Of a stretch of DNA of 32,490 nucleotides, positions 7,033 to 15,652 are shown one piece after another (position 1 is the first letter of the stretch; every line of letters starts with the position of its first letter). The stretch is from Gardnerella vaginalis (GTDB lineage: Bacteria; Actinomycetota; Actinomycetes; Actinomycetales; Bifidobacteriaceae). Under the pieces are notes generated by a model. It was not told where the DNA came from and did not search any database. It saw only the letters and a list, made by a program, of their open reading frames with translations. The DNA is taken from the NCBI RefSeq assembly GCF_001546485.1, contig NZ_KQ956843.1, positions 1 to 32,490 on the forward strand. The letters are read 5' to 3'. The position numbers were made by a program, and so were the translations under genes.

Positions 7033-9174
7033 ATGCTTAATAACAATGAAAACAATAATAAAGGCAATCACGAATCACAGAAAGAAATTTCTGCTGTAGA
7101 TTTCGATCCAGCCTCCTTCTCATCAGTTACTCGTCCACAAGACGACTTGTTCCGTTACATAAACGGTCCTTGGATTGACACTTACACTCTTCCAGACGAC
7201 CGCCCAATGTACGGCGCTTTCCACAAACTTGCAGAAGATGCAGAGACGCAAATTCGAGATATTTTAGAAAGCGAAGATTGCTCAGCTAAAAAGTCGCAAA
7301 CTTTATACCGTAATTATTTGGATACTGCAGCTATTGAAAAAGCTGGAATTACACCAATTAAAAGCGATTTAGACGCTGTTGATTCGGCTAGCAATAAGGA
7401 AGATTTGGTTCGCACTCTTGGCTCACTTAACCCTTACGGCGGACCGGACGCAATGTTCTATTTTGGCGTTTACGGGGATCCTAAGGACCCTAAGACGAAT
7501 ATTATGCATATTGAGCAGTCGGGATTGGGCTTGCCGGACGAAGCGTACTATCGCGAAGATAATTATGCTCCAATTCGCGCTGAATACGTAAAAATGGTAG
7601 CTTCGCTGCTGCGCTTAGCTGGTTACGGTGACGCAACTACTACTCAAACGCAAGCCGAGCGTTTCTTGAATGTTGAAACGCAGATTGCAAGCAAGCATTG
7701 GGATAACGTAGCAACTCGCGATTCTCAAAAAACTTATAATCCTTACACTTATGTAGATTTAGCAAAAACGCTTGAAGCGCTGAATCTCGACGCTTTCTTA
7801 GATGCTGCGCAAAAAGCGTATGATAATTGCGAAGAAGCAAAGCACCAGCCAATCAATCTTCGTGAAGCTTTTAACAAAGTAGTAGTTCACGAGCCAAGCT
7901 TTATAGAAGGATTGAATAAGATTTGGCAGGAAGCTGACTTAGAAGATTTGAAGCTTTGGGCGCGCGTGCACGTGATTTTGTGCTGGGCAAGCCTGCTGAG
8001 TGAAGACTTTGCCGAAGCTAGATTCGACTTCTACGGCAAAGTGCTTTCTGGTGCCACAAAGCAACGCGACCGTTGGAAGCGAGCAGTTGGAGTTGTTGAC
8101 GATGCTTGCGGTGAGGAAGTTGGTCGCGAATACGTGCGCCTGCACTTCCCTGAATCTTCTAAAAAGTATATGCAAGGCTTAGTTGACAATCTTATTAACG
8201 CTTACCGCGAGTCGATTTCGCATAGTAGTTGGCTTGGCGAGGAGACTAAGGCGAAGGCTTTGGAAAAGCTTAGCAAGTTTGAGCCGAATATTGGTTACAC
8301 GAATCATTGGGTTGACTACTCTGCGCTAAATATTAAAGAAAACGCTGGTTTAGTTGAGAATATGCGCGAAGTTTCTCGATTCGGCTTTGGTAGGAATACT
8401 GCAAAAGCTGGAAATCCTGTAGACCGCGAAGAATGGCAGATGACTCCGCAAACTGTGAACGCTTACTACGATCCTCTGCTGAACGTAATCGTATTCCCGG
8501 CTGCTATTCTGCAACCGCCATTCTTTAACCCAAGCGCTCCAGACGCAGCAAATTACGGCGCTATTGGTGCCGTGATTGGTCACGAAATCGGCCACGGTTT
8601 TGACGATCAAGGTTGCGAATACGACGGCGACGGCGTGCTTAACAATTGGTGGACTGAAGAAGACAAAACCAACTTTACTGAGCGCACTAAAAAGCTTATT
8701 GAACAATACAATGCTTTTACACCAACGCAATTGATTGTTAAATACTCTCACTTAAAGAACAAAGAAGAGCGCAATGCAATGCCTCACGTAAATGGCGCTT
8801 TAACAATCGGCGAGAATATTGGCGATTTAAGCGGCGTAACTATTGCACTGAAAGCCTACGCTTTCGCTTTGCAAAAGAGCGAAGGACGTGAAATTGACGG
8901 AAGTGAAGATGCTATTCGAGAAACTTTGCTGAACGCTCCTGAAGTAGATGGTTTCACTGCTTTGCAACGATTCTTCTTAAGCTACGCGTTGGTATGGCGT
9001 TCTAAAGCTCGTAACGAGATTGCGGAACAGCTGCTTCAAATCGACCCACACTCCCCAGCCGAATGCCGAACTAACGGCATTGCTCGAAACGTAGACTTGT
9101 TCTACGATGCGTTCGATGTTAAAGAAGGCGACGAAATGTGGCTCGACCCTGCTGAGCGCGTACACATTTGGTAA
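7033..9174 (+). CDS. pepO: M13-family zinc endopeptidase (PepO-like)
   Basis: The 713-residue protein is a neprilysin/PepO-type metallopeptidase that cuts oligopeptides. The zinc site is intact: HEIGH at residues 517-521 and GENIGD at 593-598, giving His517, His521 and Glu594 as ligands with Asp598 supporting. NAYYDPLLNVIVFPAAILQPPFF is the conserved substrate-binding stretch ahead of it, and the protein ends with the family's C-terminal VWR/MYRIW-type tail (VHIW). The N-terminal half (about 20-420) is the M13 N-domain starting at DDLFRYINGPWIDTY. No signal peptide or membrane anchor is present, so a cytoplasmic location is expected, as for lactococcal PepO. It is a single-gene unit, divergent from map, ended by 11-bp repeats and a terminator shared with the converging CAP gene. 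Confidence 0.95.
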   Translation: MLNNNENNNKGNHESQKEISAVDFDPASFSSVTRPQDDLFRYINGPWIDTYTLPDDRPMYGAFHKLAEDAETQIRDILESEDCSAKKSQTLYRNYLDTAAIEKAGITPIKSDLDAVDSASNKEDLVRTLGSLNPYGGPDAMFYFGVYGDPKDPKTNIMHIEQSGLGLPDEAYYREDNYAPIRAEYVKMVASLLRLAGYGDATTTQTQAERFLNVETQIASKHWDNVATRDSQKTYNPYTYVDLAKTLEALNLDAFLDAAQKAYDNCEEAKHQPINLREAFNKVVVHEPSFIEGLNKIWQEADLEDLKLWARVHVILCWASLLSEDFAEARFDFYGKVLSGATKQRDRWKRAVGVVDDACGEEVGREYVRLHFPESSKKYMQGLVDNLINAYRESISHSSWLGEETKAKALEKLSKFEPNIGYTNHWVDYSALNIKENAGLVENMREVSRFGFGRNTAKAGNPVDREEWQMTPQTVNAYYDPLLNVIVFPAAILQPPFFNPSAPDAANYGAIGAVIGHEIGHGFDDQGCEYDGDGVLNNWWTEEDKTNFTERTKKLIEQYNAFTPTQLIVKYSHLKNKEERNAMPHVNGALTIGENIGDLSGVTIALKAYAFALQKSEGREIDGSEDAIRETLLNAPEVDGFTALQRFFLSYALVWRSKARNEIAEQLLQIDPHSPAECRTNGIARNVDLFYDAFDVKEGDEMWLDPAERVHIW

Positions 9175-9175
9175 G

Positions 9176-9230
9176 TTGCGAATAAATCGCAAATAAGTCG
9201 CGAATAAGTCAAAAATAAGTCAAAAATAGA
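9176..9230. repeat. Five tandem 11-bp units directly after the pepO stop codon
   Basis: Five consecutive 11-bp units of the type TCGCGAATAAG / TCAAAAATAAG begin one base after the pepO stop codon and run to the base of the terminator stem. Several units contain in-frame or out-of-frame TAA triplets. Confidence 0.85.
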
Positions 9231-9264
9231 AGCCTGCAGACGCTTAATAAACGTTTGCAGGCTT
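9230..9264. terminator. Bidirectional terminator between pepO and the CAP gene
   Basis: A 13-bp stem (AAGCCTGCAGACG against CGTTTGCAGGCTT, one G-T pair) closes a nine-base loop. On the plus strand it is followed by ATTATTTTCTATTTTT. On the minus strand it is followed by CTATTTTTG. It sits between the converging pepO and CAP genes and can serve both. Confidence 0.88.
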
Positions 9265-9299
9265 ATTATTTTCTATTTTTATTAATATTTTTAGTAATA

Positions 9300-10532
9300 T
9301 TATTGTTTATCTTTTGAATTATCAGAAGATTTTTCACTTCCGCCAGTTTTGCTATGCGCAATATGCTTCACGTGCAAACTATTTTTAGTAATCAGCCTTC
9401 GTTTTAAGAAAATCCAAGCTGCTACTGCTACAACGCATGAAACAAGCGCGCTTGACAGCACAATAACAAACGGCATAAACCCATGCGTTACACTACTTTT
9501 TTTCATAGCACTCGCAAATTTTTTATGATGCTTATGTTTTACGCGCCTTCCATGTTTTTCGTGAGCAACAACCTTTTTCTTAGCTTCCTCATCTTTACGC
9601 TGCTGCTCTTCTTTCTTTTTTTGTTCCTCTTCAGCACGCTTTTTTTGCTCTTCGGGAGATTCAGGACCAATTTTGCCATCAGGATAATCAATATCCCCGT
9701 TATATTCCGACAGCGTTAGTGCGCCAACAACACCATAAGGGCCACCCGAAGCCTCTCCGTAGCCGAAAGAAATATTGCTAGGATTCAAGATTTGGTACAA
9801 GTGACCATTATCTTCGCTAAAAGCTCCTGCTGTGGCTCGCAATGCCGATTCTTCATTCTGAATCCACAGCTGCATAGAGCCAGCAAGATCCACTCCCCAA
9901 CTTAAATTTTCAGCCCACGCCTTTCGACCCGTATAATCAGGCGCACTCACACCATCTGGACCAAAATGACCAAACTTTCCATGCTGAGCAGTTTCTTGCG
10001 CACGACGAAATGCATCCTGCTCATTCGCAGCATCATATTGAATATTATTTACATACGCTTCTTTGCTGAGACCACAACGACTCACATAATCTTGCAAAGG
10101 CATGCCATTAAAATAAGTGCCACGATTATCGTAAAGACGCGATCTTGCATTACGAATAGAAGCGAGAACATAACGAGCCACACTGTCAGACTGAATAAAA
10201 GCAGTAGTGGAAGCAGTGTGAGTTGTTTGAATGATTGGGTTCTGTTGATATTGGTGCGAATTTTCTACAGTAGAATCAGTAAAATTTGCGAATATTGCGT
10301 ATGCAGGTAAACTTGCAGTCGAGCACATAGCCAAACACACAGCCAAGCACGCAGCTAAGCACGCAATTATTACAGCACTCGTACGCACTAATGCATTCTT
10401 CGCAACATCTTTTGAAACATGTATTGAAGGATGCGCTAAGGCACTTACGCACATAGCAGGCTTATATTTTGCCTCTTCATAGCTGTTTTGCACCATACAT
10501 ATCTTCTTCACTGCATTCAATATTTTCAACAC
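9300..10532 (-). CDS. Membrane-anchored CAP (SCP/PR-1) domain surface protein
   Basis: The 410-residue protein is predicted to be exported. Residues about 46-79 form a hydrophobic signal (TSAVIIACLAACLAVCLAMC) ending in ASLPAYA. A CAP/SCP-type domain follows (about 115-275), recognised from the helical stretch with RRAQETAQHGKFGHFGP, the AENLSWG motif, and ILNPSNISFGYGEA. Then comes a Lys/Glu-rich charged helix (about 285-325), a His/Lys-rich basic patch (HEKHGRRVKHKHHKK), a membrane helix (about 350-374) and a short cytoplasmic tail. The protein is thus probably a surface protein held by a C-terminal membrane anchor rather than by sortase. CAP proteins have varied and mostly unknown roles in bacteria. 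The start drawn is GTG without a good ribosome binding site; the ATG at 10494-10496, with GAAGAAG upstream, is a credible alternative. Confidence 0.85.
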   Translation of the reverse strand: MLKILNAVKKICMVQNSYEEAKYKPAMCVSALAHPSIHVSKDVAKNALVRTSAVIIACLAACLAVCLAMCSTASLPAYAIFANFTDSTVENSHQYQQNPIIQTTHTASTTAFIQSDSVARYVLASIRNARSRLYDNRGTYFNGMPLQDYVSRCGLSKEAYVNNIQYDAANEQDAFRRAQETAQHGKFGHFGPDGVSAPDYTGRKAWAENLSWGVDLAGSMQLWIQNEESALRATAGAFSEDNGHLYQILNPSNISFGYGEASGGPYGVVGALTLSEYNGDIDYPDGKIGPESPEEQKKRAEEEQKKKEEQQRKDEEAKKKVVAHEKHGRRVKHKHHKKFASAMKKSSVTHGFMPFVIVLSSALVSCVVAVAAWIFLKRRLITKNSLHVKHIAHSKTGGSEKSSDNSKDKQ

Positions 10533-10813
10533 GTCTGCTCAATGTTACCTTGCGATAAGGAATTATGATGCATATACAGATACAACTGTGGGCAGCGTTA
10601 CTACATATTTTGTTATGTCAAGAGATGTATTACATTGTGGATACAACATAGCTTTTAACCACAAGAGAAGAATTTTCTAGCAAAGTTGTTGCGCAAAGTT
10701 CATAGTTATTACTACTGCGGCATTTCCTCATGGCTGCGAAGCTCAGGGGCAATGGTGGCTCTGATTTCGGGGCTGAAATGGCTGCAGTCCAATTTGTGAA
10801 AGGATGATACAAC
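10533..10813. other. Divergent intergenic region between the CAP gene and ssb
   Basis: This 281-base gap should hold promoters for both flanking genes. The left part is AT-rich. The right part (about 10700-10800) is more GC-rich and contains a possible 25-codon plus-strand ORF (10730-10807) whose TGA lies inside the ssb ribosome binding site region (AAAGGATG). A shorter nested 15-codon ORF (10752-10799) also ends there. Either could be a leader peptide or chance. No tRNA or terminator was seen. Confidence 0.35.
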
Positions 10814-11320
10814 ATGGCACAACAACAGTCCACGGTGACGATAAGCGGATACGTAGGAGCTGAACCAGTCAGTTTTGGACGTAATGAAAATTTTCCAGCT
10901 TGTTCGCTACGCATTGCAAGCACACAATCATATTACCGTAACGATGAGCACCAATGGCACGATAGGCCAACTACATGGATGACAGTGAAAGCATACCGCA
11001 CTTTAGCTTCAAATGTGCTGAAAAGCGTACATAAAGGCGATGCAATTATGGTCTACGGTAACCTAAGTACCGAAAGCTGGACGAAAGACGGAAATGATTA
11101 TAATCGTTTAATTTTGGAAGCCTGCGCTATTGGACATGATTTGAATCGCGGAACTACGCAATTTACCAAGCGTACAAATCAATCAGATACCAATAATCAA
11201 ACTGAAAAAAGTGCACAAACTGAAGAACATACTCACAGTGAAAAAAGTGCACAAACTGAACAAACTAACTCTCACTCACACGCTATGAACGACGAATTTG
11301 GGGGTGATGCAGATATCTAA
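10814..11320 (+). CDS. ssb: Single-stranded DNA-binding protein (SSB paralogue)
   Basis: SSB coats single-stranded DNA in replication and repair. Residues 1 to about 115 form the OB fold, starting TVTISGYVGAEPVSFGRNENFPACSLRIAST and including TTWMTVKAYRTLASNVLKSVHKGDAIMVYGNLSTESW. The C-terminal linker is Thr/Gln/Ser/His-rich and contains an in-frame 36-bp duplication (SEKSAQTE-type). The extreme C terminus is NDEFGGDADI: acidic, but not the canonical tip ending in Pro-Phe that binds partner proteins. Bacteria of this group usually have another ssb near rpsF/rpsR, so this stand-alone gene is probably the second copy. The ribosome binding site is AAAGGATG, eight bases from the ATG. It converges on proS. 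Confidence 0.93.
   Translation: MAQQQSTVTISGYVGAEPVSFGRNENFPACSLRIASTQSYYRNDEHQWHDRPTTWMTVKAYRTLASNVLKSVHKGDAIMVYGNLSTESWTKDGNDYNRLILEACAIGHDLNRGTTQFTKRTNQSDTNNQTEKSAQTEEHTHSEKSAQTEQTNSHSHAMNDEFGGDADI
11203..11260. repeat. 22-bp direct repeat inside the ssb linker
   Basis: A 22-bp sequence beginning TGAAAAAAGTGCACAAACTG occurs at 11203-11224 and again at 11239-11260. The 36-base offset keeps the reading frame and duplicates a 12-residue piece of the SSB linker. Confidence 0.88.
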
Positions 11321-11367
11321 AGAAAAGAAAATAAAATAATATCTCTCGCACCACGATAAACAATAAT

Positions 11368-11397
11368 GCCGCCAGGAATATTACTATTCTTGGCGGC
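11368..11397. terminator. Hairpin between converging ssb and proS
   Basis: A 13-bp stem (GCCGCCAGGAATA against TATTCTTGGCGGC, one G-T pair) closes a four-base loop. The T tract is weak on both strands (ATTATTGTTTA on the minus strand), but the position between converging genes suggests a shared terminator. Confidence 0.72.
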
Positions 11398-11419
11398 AAA
11401 TTGCGATTTATAAAAACTT

Positions 11420-11467
11420 ACGCAAGCAAAGCGTTACGCAAGTAAAGCGTTACGCAAGCAAAGCGTT
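11420..11467. repeat. Three tandem 16-bp units across the proS stop codon
   Basis: ACGCAAGCAAAGCGTT occurs three times in tandem, with a single base change in the middle copy. The proS stop codon (11450-11452) lies across the junction of the second and third units. The third unit thus encodes the last residues (ALLA) and the first two lie just after the gene. Confidence 0.93.
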
Positions 11468-13282
11468 TACTCGCTCAGCGATGCGGCTTGCAGCCTCATC
11501 AACTGGAACTGCTTCAACATCAGAACCATCACGATTGCGGATTTCAATCGTGCCATTATTCACGGTATCGCGGCCAGCTACAGCAATCAGAGGCACGCCA
11601 ACAAGCTCAGCATCCTTAAACTTCACGCCTGGAGAAACCTTTGGACGGTCGTCGAAGATCACTTCAATTCCCTGCTTACTCAGCTCCTCAACAACCTTCT
11701 CAGCAGCATCGAAAGCAACCTGATCCTTGCCAGTAGCAACAACATGAACTTGAGCTGGAGCAATAGCCATAGGCCATGCGAGACCAGCGTCGTCGTGATG
11801 CGTTTCTGCCAAGCATGCGAGCACACGGCTCACACCAATGCCGTAGCAACCCATCCAAACCGGCACAGCCTTACCGTTTTCGTTAAGAACGCTTAAGCCC
11901 AAAGCCTTAGAATACTTTAAGCCGAGCTGGAACACCTGGCCGATTTCCACACCGCGTTCGAAGCTAAGCGGACCGGAACCATCTGGGCTCATATCGCCGT
12001 CACGAACTTGTGCTGCTTCAACAACGCCGTCTGCTTCAAAATCGCGTCCGTACACAGCGTTGTAAACATGCTTTCCTTCTTCGTCGGCTCCTGTAATCCA
12101 GGCACTTCCCTTTGCAACGTGAGCATCCATCAAGTAGCGAACAGGATTTGCAATACCCCTACCCTCTTGGCGAGCTTGAGGACCCAATACGCTAAAGCCA
12201 ATGTAGCCCTTTACAAACTCAGGATGAGACTTCAAATCATCCTCAGTTGCTTCTTCAATTTCTGCAGGAGCAAACTGAGCCTCAAGACGCTTCATATCTA
12301 CCTGGCGATCTCCCGGAATACCAATAGCAACAATTTCGCGCCATGGCTCCTCGTGCTCGCCGCCTTCAGCGTCTGCCGGATGCTTAACAGCAATAATAAG
12401 GTTCTTCAAAGTGTCGGAAGCTTGCCATTCGCGTCCATCTTCGCGAGGATGCAAATCGTTAGAAACCTTCACCAAAGCTTCAATCGTCTTAGCATCTGGA
12501 GTTTCGAGAGCTTCTGCTGCAGGAGTTGCCGAATAATCAACATCTTGCATTTCTGGAGTGGTCAAAGCCTCAACATTCCAAGCTTTTCCGGAAGGTGCAA
12601 GCGCAAAAGTATCTTCACCAATTGGCATTGGAGCCAAGAACTCTTCGGAATCAGAACCACCCATTGGGCCAGAAACAGCGTGAACAATCACGTATTTAAT
12701 GCCCAAACGGTCGAAAATGCGAGCGTAAGCAGCGCGCTCTTCAACATAAGCAGACTTCAAACCATCTTCGTTAATCGAGAACGAATAACCATCTTGCATA
12801 ATAAACTCGCGGCCGCGAATAAGGCCAGCGCGCGGACGGAATTCGTCGCGATACTTCGTTTGAATCTGATACAAAGTAACAGGTAAGTCCTTATAGGAAG
12901 AATACATATCCTTAACAAGGAGCGTGAAAACTTCTTCGTGCGTTGGAGCAAGAAGATAGTCAGCTTGGTGGCGATCCTTTAAGCGGAAAATGTTATCGCC
13001 ATATTCTTCCCAACGGTGAGTGGCTTCGTAAGGCTCACGCGGAAGAAGCGCTGGGAAGTGAACTTCCTGCGCACCAATGCCGTTGATTTCGTCGCGAATA
13101 ATCGCTTGAACCTTGTTTAAAACCTTAAGTCCTAGCGGAAGCCAGGTCCACACGCCTGGGGCAGATTTGCGAATATAGCCTGCGCGCTGCATAAGTTTTG
13201 CGGAAGTCACGTCCGCGTCTGCAGGATCCTCGCGCAGCGTACGAAGGAACAGCTGAGACATACGAAGTACATTGGAATTCAT
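11450..13282 (-). CDS. proS: Prolyl-tRNA synthetase
   Basis: ProRS charges tRNA-Pro. It is a class II synthetase of the bacterial type, with an insertion (editing) domain between motifs 2 and 3. From the chosen start the protein has 610 residues. APTHEE (about 112-117) and RPRAGLIRGREFIMQDGYSF (about 149-168) form the motif 2 region. The insertion domain occupies roughly 210-390. GCYGIGVSRVLACLAE is motif 3, and the C-terminal anticodon-binding domain starts near 490. The open frame extends to 13318, but the ATG at 13280-13282 (MNSNVLRMSQLFLRTLRE) has GGAA just upstream and aligns better with what I recall of related proteins. The ATG at 13259-13261 is a third option. It follows the helicase gene by about 79 bases on the same strand. 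A 16-bp tandem repeat covers its end. Confidence 0.96.
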   Translation of the reverse strand: MNSNVLRMSQLFLRTLREDPADADVTSAKLMQRAGYIRKSAPGVWTWLPLGLKVLNKVQAIIRDEINGIGAQEVHFPALLPREPYEATHRWEEYGDNIFRLKDRHQADYLLAPTHEEVFTLLVKDMYSSYKDLPVTLYQIQTKYRDEFRPRAGLIRGREFIMQDGYSFSINEDGLKSAYVEERAAYARIFDRLGIKYVIVHAVSGPMGGSDSEEFLAPMPIGEDTFALAPSGKAWNVEALTTPEMQDVDYSATPAAEALETPDAKTIEALVKVSNDLHPREDGREWQASDTLKNLIIAVKHPADAEGGEHEEPWREIVAIGIPGDRQVDMKRLEAQFAPAEIEEATEDDLKSHPEFVKGYIGFSVLGPQARQEGRGIANPVRYLMDAHVAKGSAWITGADEEGKHVYNAVYGRDFEADGVVEAAQVRDGDMSPDGSGPLSFERGVEIGQVFQLGLKYSKALGLSVLNENGKAVPVWMGCYGIGVSRVLACLAETHHDDAGLAWPMAIAPAQVHVVATGKDQVAFDAAEKVVEELSKQGIEVIFDDRPKVSPGVKFKDAELVGVPLIAVAGRDTVNNGTIEIRNRDGSDVEAVPVDEAASRIAERVNALLA

Positions 13283-13360
13283 GCGTTCCAATCTATGTGC
13301 GCATGAGGACATAAACACTTGTTTACACTACTAAACAAACTCACAATACGTAATTTTCAA

Positions 13361-14827
13361 CTAAAACTCGTTATCGAATCCAAACTCGTCATTAACAGTG
13401 CTATCCATACTGTCTGCGCTAACAAAAATATCAAGCTCCTGCTGATCCGCAAAATCAACATCTTCTTTTTTAGCAACAAACGCGGAAGCACCCTCGCTAA
13501 AAAGCAGCTCACTCGCCCGCCGTGAAGCCTCACGCAAAGATCCGTCGAGCAGTACAGCATCTGCTGAAACACTAAACGCGCGATCGTTAATACCTTCCAA
13601 ATAAAGCCCGCCCAGATTTTCCACGCGCGAAAGCGCCACGTATCCCATTCCGGGAGCGAAAGTTCTACGCAAATCCATTACCGCACTGTCAAGTGTCATG
13701 CCTTGAGACTTATGAATCGTAATTCCCCACGCGCAACGAAGCGGCACTTGATTTACGCTAGCAAGAACCGTTTCGCCGTCTGTCATTTCCCAAGCAGCCG
13801 GCTTAAGAGTCACAATATTGCCATTTTCAAACTCAACAATTGGCCATCCGCCTTTAGATTCAGGCGCGAACCTCAAAACACGCCCAACAGAGCCGTTTAC
13901 GTACTGCTTTTCCTGATCGTTTCGCAACGCCATTACAGCAGCTCCAGCCTTCAAAACTAAACGCTCCGGAGCAAGCATATTCTTCTTTAAGCGCTCAACA
14001 AGATTCTTAGGACCGGCTTCCGTTGCCACAAACTCGTGGGGTTCCGCATCAATTGCCGCAAGTTTAGCATTATTTAATCCGTCTGCTTGCGAATTCGTTG
14101 GGAAAAGATGCACTGCAACTTCGTCATCTTCCGGATACTCACCAAGGCGACTAGCAAGCACTTGCTTGTCGTCGTCACTTACAAGACCGCCACGAATATC
14201 CGTTAAAACTTCAAGCAATTTGCCATCATCCTGACGATGCTGCTCAGTTAAGTAGCATACAGTCGGCTTTAAAGCATCCCATGCGAAAGATTCCGTAATA
14301 TAGCCTTCCGGATTTTTGCCGGCAGCAGCATACTTTTCGCGCGACGAAATGAACTCCTCGCTAGGCTCGAACACGTCGCGATTTCGCATAGAAGTGCTTA
14401 CAGGCGGAAGTTGGAAAAAGTCACCTGAAATAACTACTTGAAGTCCACCGAAAGGAGCTGGATTTTTGCGCACTTTACGGCACACTTCGTCAACCATGTC
14501 AAAAAGCCACGCGTGAATCATAGAAACTTCGTCCAGAACGAGCACGTCCGTAGCTTTTATGCGCTTTCCTCGCCGAGCTCTAATGGTTTTAAGAAGTGTA
14601 TCCGTAAGCGCGTTTGAAACTCCCACCCCGCTCCACGAATGAATGGTTTGACCGTTCAAATGCGTTGCCGCAATGCCAGTAGAAGCAGTTACAGCAACAC
14701 TTAAACCGTTTTTTCGCATTTCGCGAATAGCTTCGTTTAATACGTAGGTTTTACCTGCACCCGGAGCGCCTGTAATGAACACGCTCGCGCCAGCGTTGAT
14801 TATGGTTAAGGCTTCGGATTGCTTCAT
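13361..14827 (-). CDS. PIF1/RecD-like superfamily 1B DNA helicase
   Basis: The 488-residue protein is an ATP-dependent helicase of the PIF1/RecD2 type. Motif I is GAPGAGKT (20-27). Motif Ia lies in TASTGIAATHLNGQTIHSW, motif II is LVLDEVSM, motif III is VVISGDFFQLPPVS, and the C-terminal motifs are WGITIHKSQGMTLDSA and GYVALSRVENLGGLYL. PIF1-like enzymes move 5' to 3' and unwind forked DNA, R-loops or G-quadruplexes; which task applies here is unknown. The C-terminal 60 residues after the helicase core are acidic and end in DEFGFDNEF. It lies 30 bases after orn and ahead of proS on the same strand, so co-transcription is likely. The ATG has AAAAGGT upstream. Confidence 0.93.
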   Translation of the reverse strand: MKQSEALTIINAGASVFITGAPGAGKTYVLNEAIREMRKNGLSVAVTASTGIAATHLNGQTIHSWSGVGVSNALTDTLLKTIRARRGKRIKATDVLVLDEVSMIHAWLFDMVDEVCRKVRKNPAPFGGLQVVISGDFFQLPPVSTSMRNRDVFEPSEEFISSREKYAAAGKNPEGYITESFAWDALKPTVCYLTEQHRQDDGKLLEVLTDIRGGLVSDDDKQVLASRLGEYPEDDEVAVHLFPTNSQADGLNNAKLAAIDAEPHEFVATEAGPKNLVERLKKNMLAPERLVLKAGAAVMALRNDQEKQYVNGSVGRVLRFAPESKGGWPIVEFENGNIVTLKPAAWEMTDGETVLASVNQVPLRCAWGITIHKSQGMTLDSAVMDLRRTFAPGMGYVALSRVENLGGLYLEGINDRAFSVSADAVLLDGSLREASRRASELLFSEGASAFVAKKEDVDFADQQELDIFVSADSMDSTVNDEFGFDNEF

Positions 14828-14845
14828 TGGCAGTACCTTTTATTG

Positions 14846-14863
14846 CGTTTAATACGTTTAATA
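14846..14863. repeat. Two tandem 9-bp units across the orn stop codon
   Basis: CGTTTAATA occurs twice in tandem. The second copy contains the orn stop codon (14858-14860). Short, but in the same position as the longer arrays at other genes in this window. Confidence 0.6.
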
Positions 14864-15565
14864 GTCGCGCTTTTCCGCGGAATTTACATCTTCTAGCGCT
14901 TCACCGCGACGCTCGTACTCGCGAAGTAAACTCGTGCTTTCAATGTGTTGCGCGCCCGCTTTTGCTTGAGCTTCGCTTGGGCCTGGAGCTGGAACGAACA
15001 TCATATCGCGGTAGTAGCGAAGCTCGTCAATCGACTCAATAATATCCGCGAGCGCACGGTGACCGCCGTGTTTTGCCGGCTTATTGCGGTAAACGTCCGG
15101 ATAAAGTCTGCGCGAAATCTCCTTCAACGTACTTACATCGATGACGCGGTAGTGCAGATTTGCCATTAAATCTGGCATGTAACGGTCGAGGAACTTTTTG
15201 TCGGAGCCGACTGAGTTTCCAGCAAGATGAGCTTTTCCGCGAGCTGGCAGGAAACGCTTTACGTACTCAACAACCTGCTTTTGCGCTTCTTCCAAAGGCA
15301 AACCGTTCTTATTCCACTCATCAACAAGTCCAGAAGAAGTGTGCATATTGCGCACAAAATCATTCATATGAGCCACAGCAGCGTCGCTTGGCTTAATCAC
15401 TAAATCAATGCCGTCGTCGAGAACTTTCAAATTAAAGTCGGTTGGAACTACAGATACTTCGCATAATTCGTCGTGGAAAATATCGAGTCCAGTCATCTCG
15501 CAATCAATCCAAATTAAGCGCGATTCTTCCGGCGTAAACGTAAGATCTTCCTTAGCTTCAGCCAT
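14858..15565 (-). CDS. orn: Oligoribonuclease (DEDDh 3'-5' exoribonuclease)
   Basis: Orn degrades two- to five-nucleotide RNA fragments and pGpG to mononucleotides, the last step of mRNA decay. The 235-residue protein has the DEDDh residues: Asp21 and Glu23 in [12 protein letters not shown], Asp122 in [19 protein letters not shown], and His169 and Asp174 in [14 protein letters not shown]. It is somewhat longer than the usual 180-200 residues because of a charged C-terminal tail (about 195-235) ending RDY. The start is well supported by AGGAAAGGAACG. It is upstream of the helicase and proS genes and downstream of the AbrB-like gene, with an 87-base gap to the latter. Confidence 0.97.
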   Translation of the reverse strand: MAEAKEDLTFTPEESRLIWIDCEMTGLDIFHDELCEVSVVPTDFNLKVLDDGIDLVIKPSDAAVAHMNDFVRNMHTSSGLVDEWNKNGLPLEEAQKQVVEYVKRFLPARGKAHLAGNSVGSDKKFLDRYMPDLMANLHYRVIDVSTLKEISRRLYPDVYRNKPAKHGGHRALADIIESIDELRYYRDMMFVPAPGPSEAQAKAGAQHIESTSLLREYERRGEALEDVNSAEKRDY

Positions 15566-15652
15566 TTTCGTTCCTTTCCTAATATTTTTTTGAACTCATT
15601 AGCCTACATCTTCGTAGAGACGACTTTGAATTGAGTTGTATGAAATACTGAT

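Noticed and set aside
12008-12886. 292-codon plus-strand ORF inside proS
   Set aside because: It is antisense to conserved prolyl-tRNA synthetase domains and has no recognisable features.
13319-13338. Inverted repeat TTGTTTA / TAAACAA between the helicase gene and proS as a terminator
   Set aside because: The stem is only seven AT pairs with no T tract in the right place. It might be an operator, but support is too thin.
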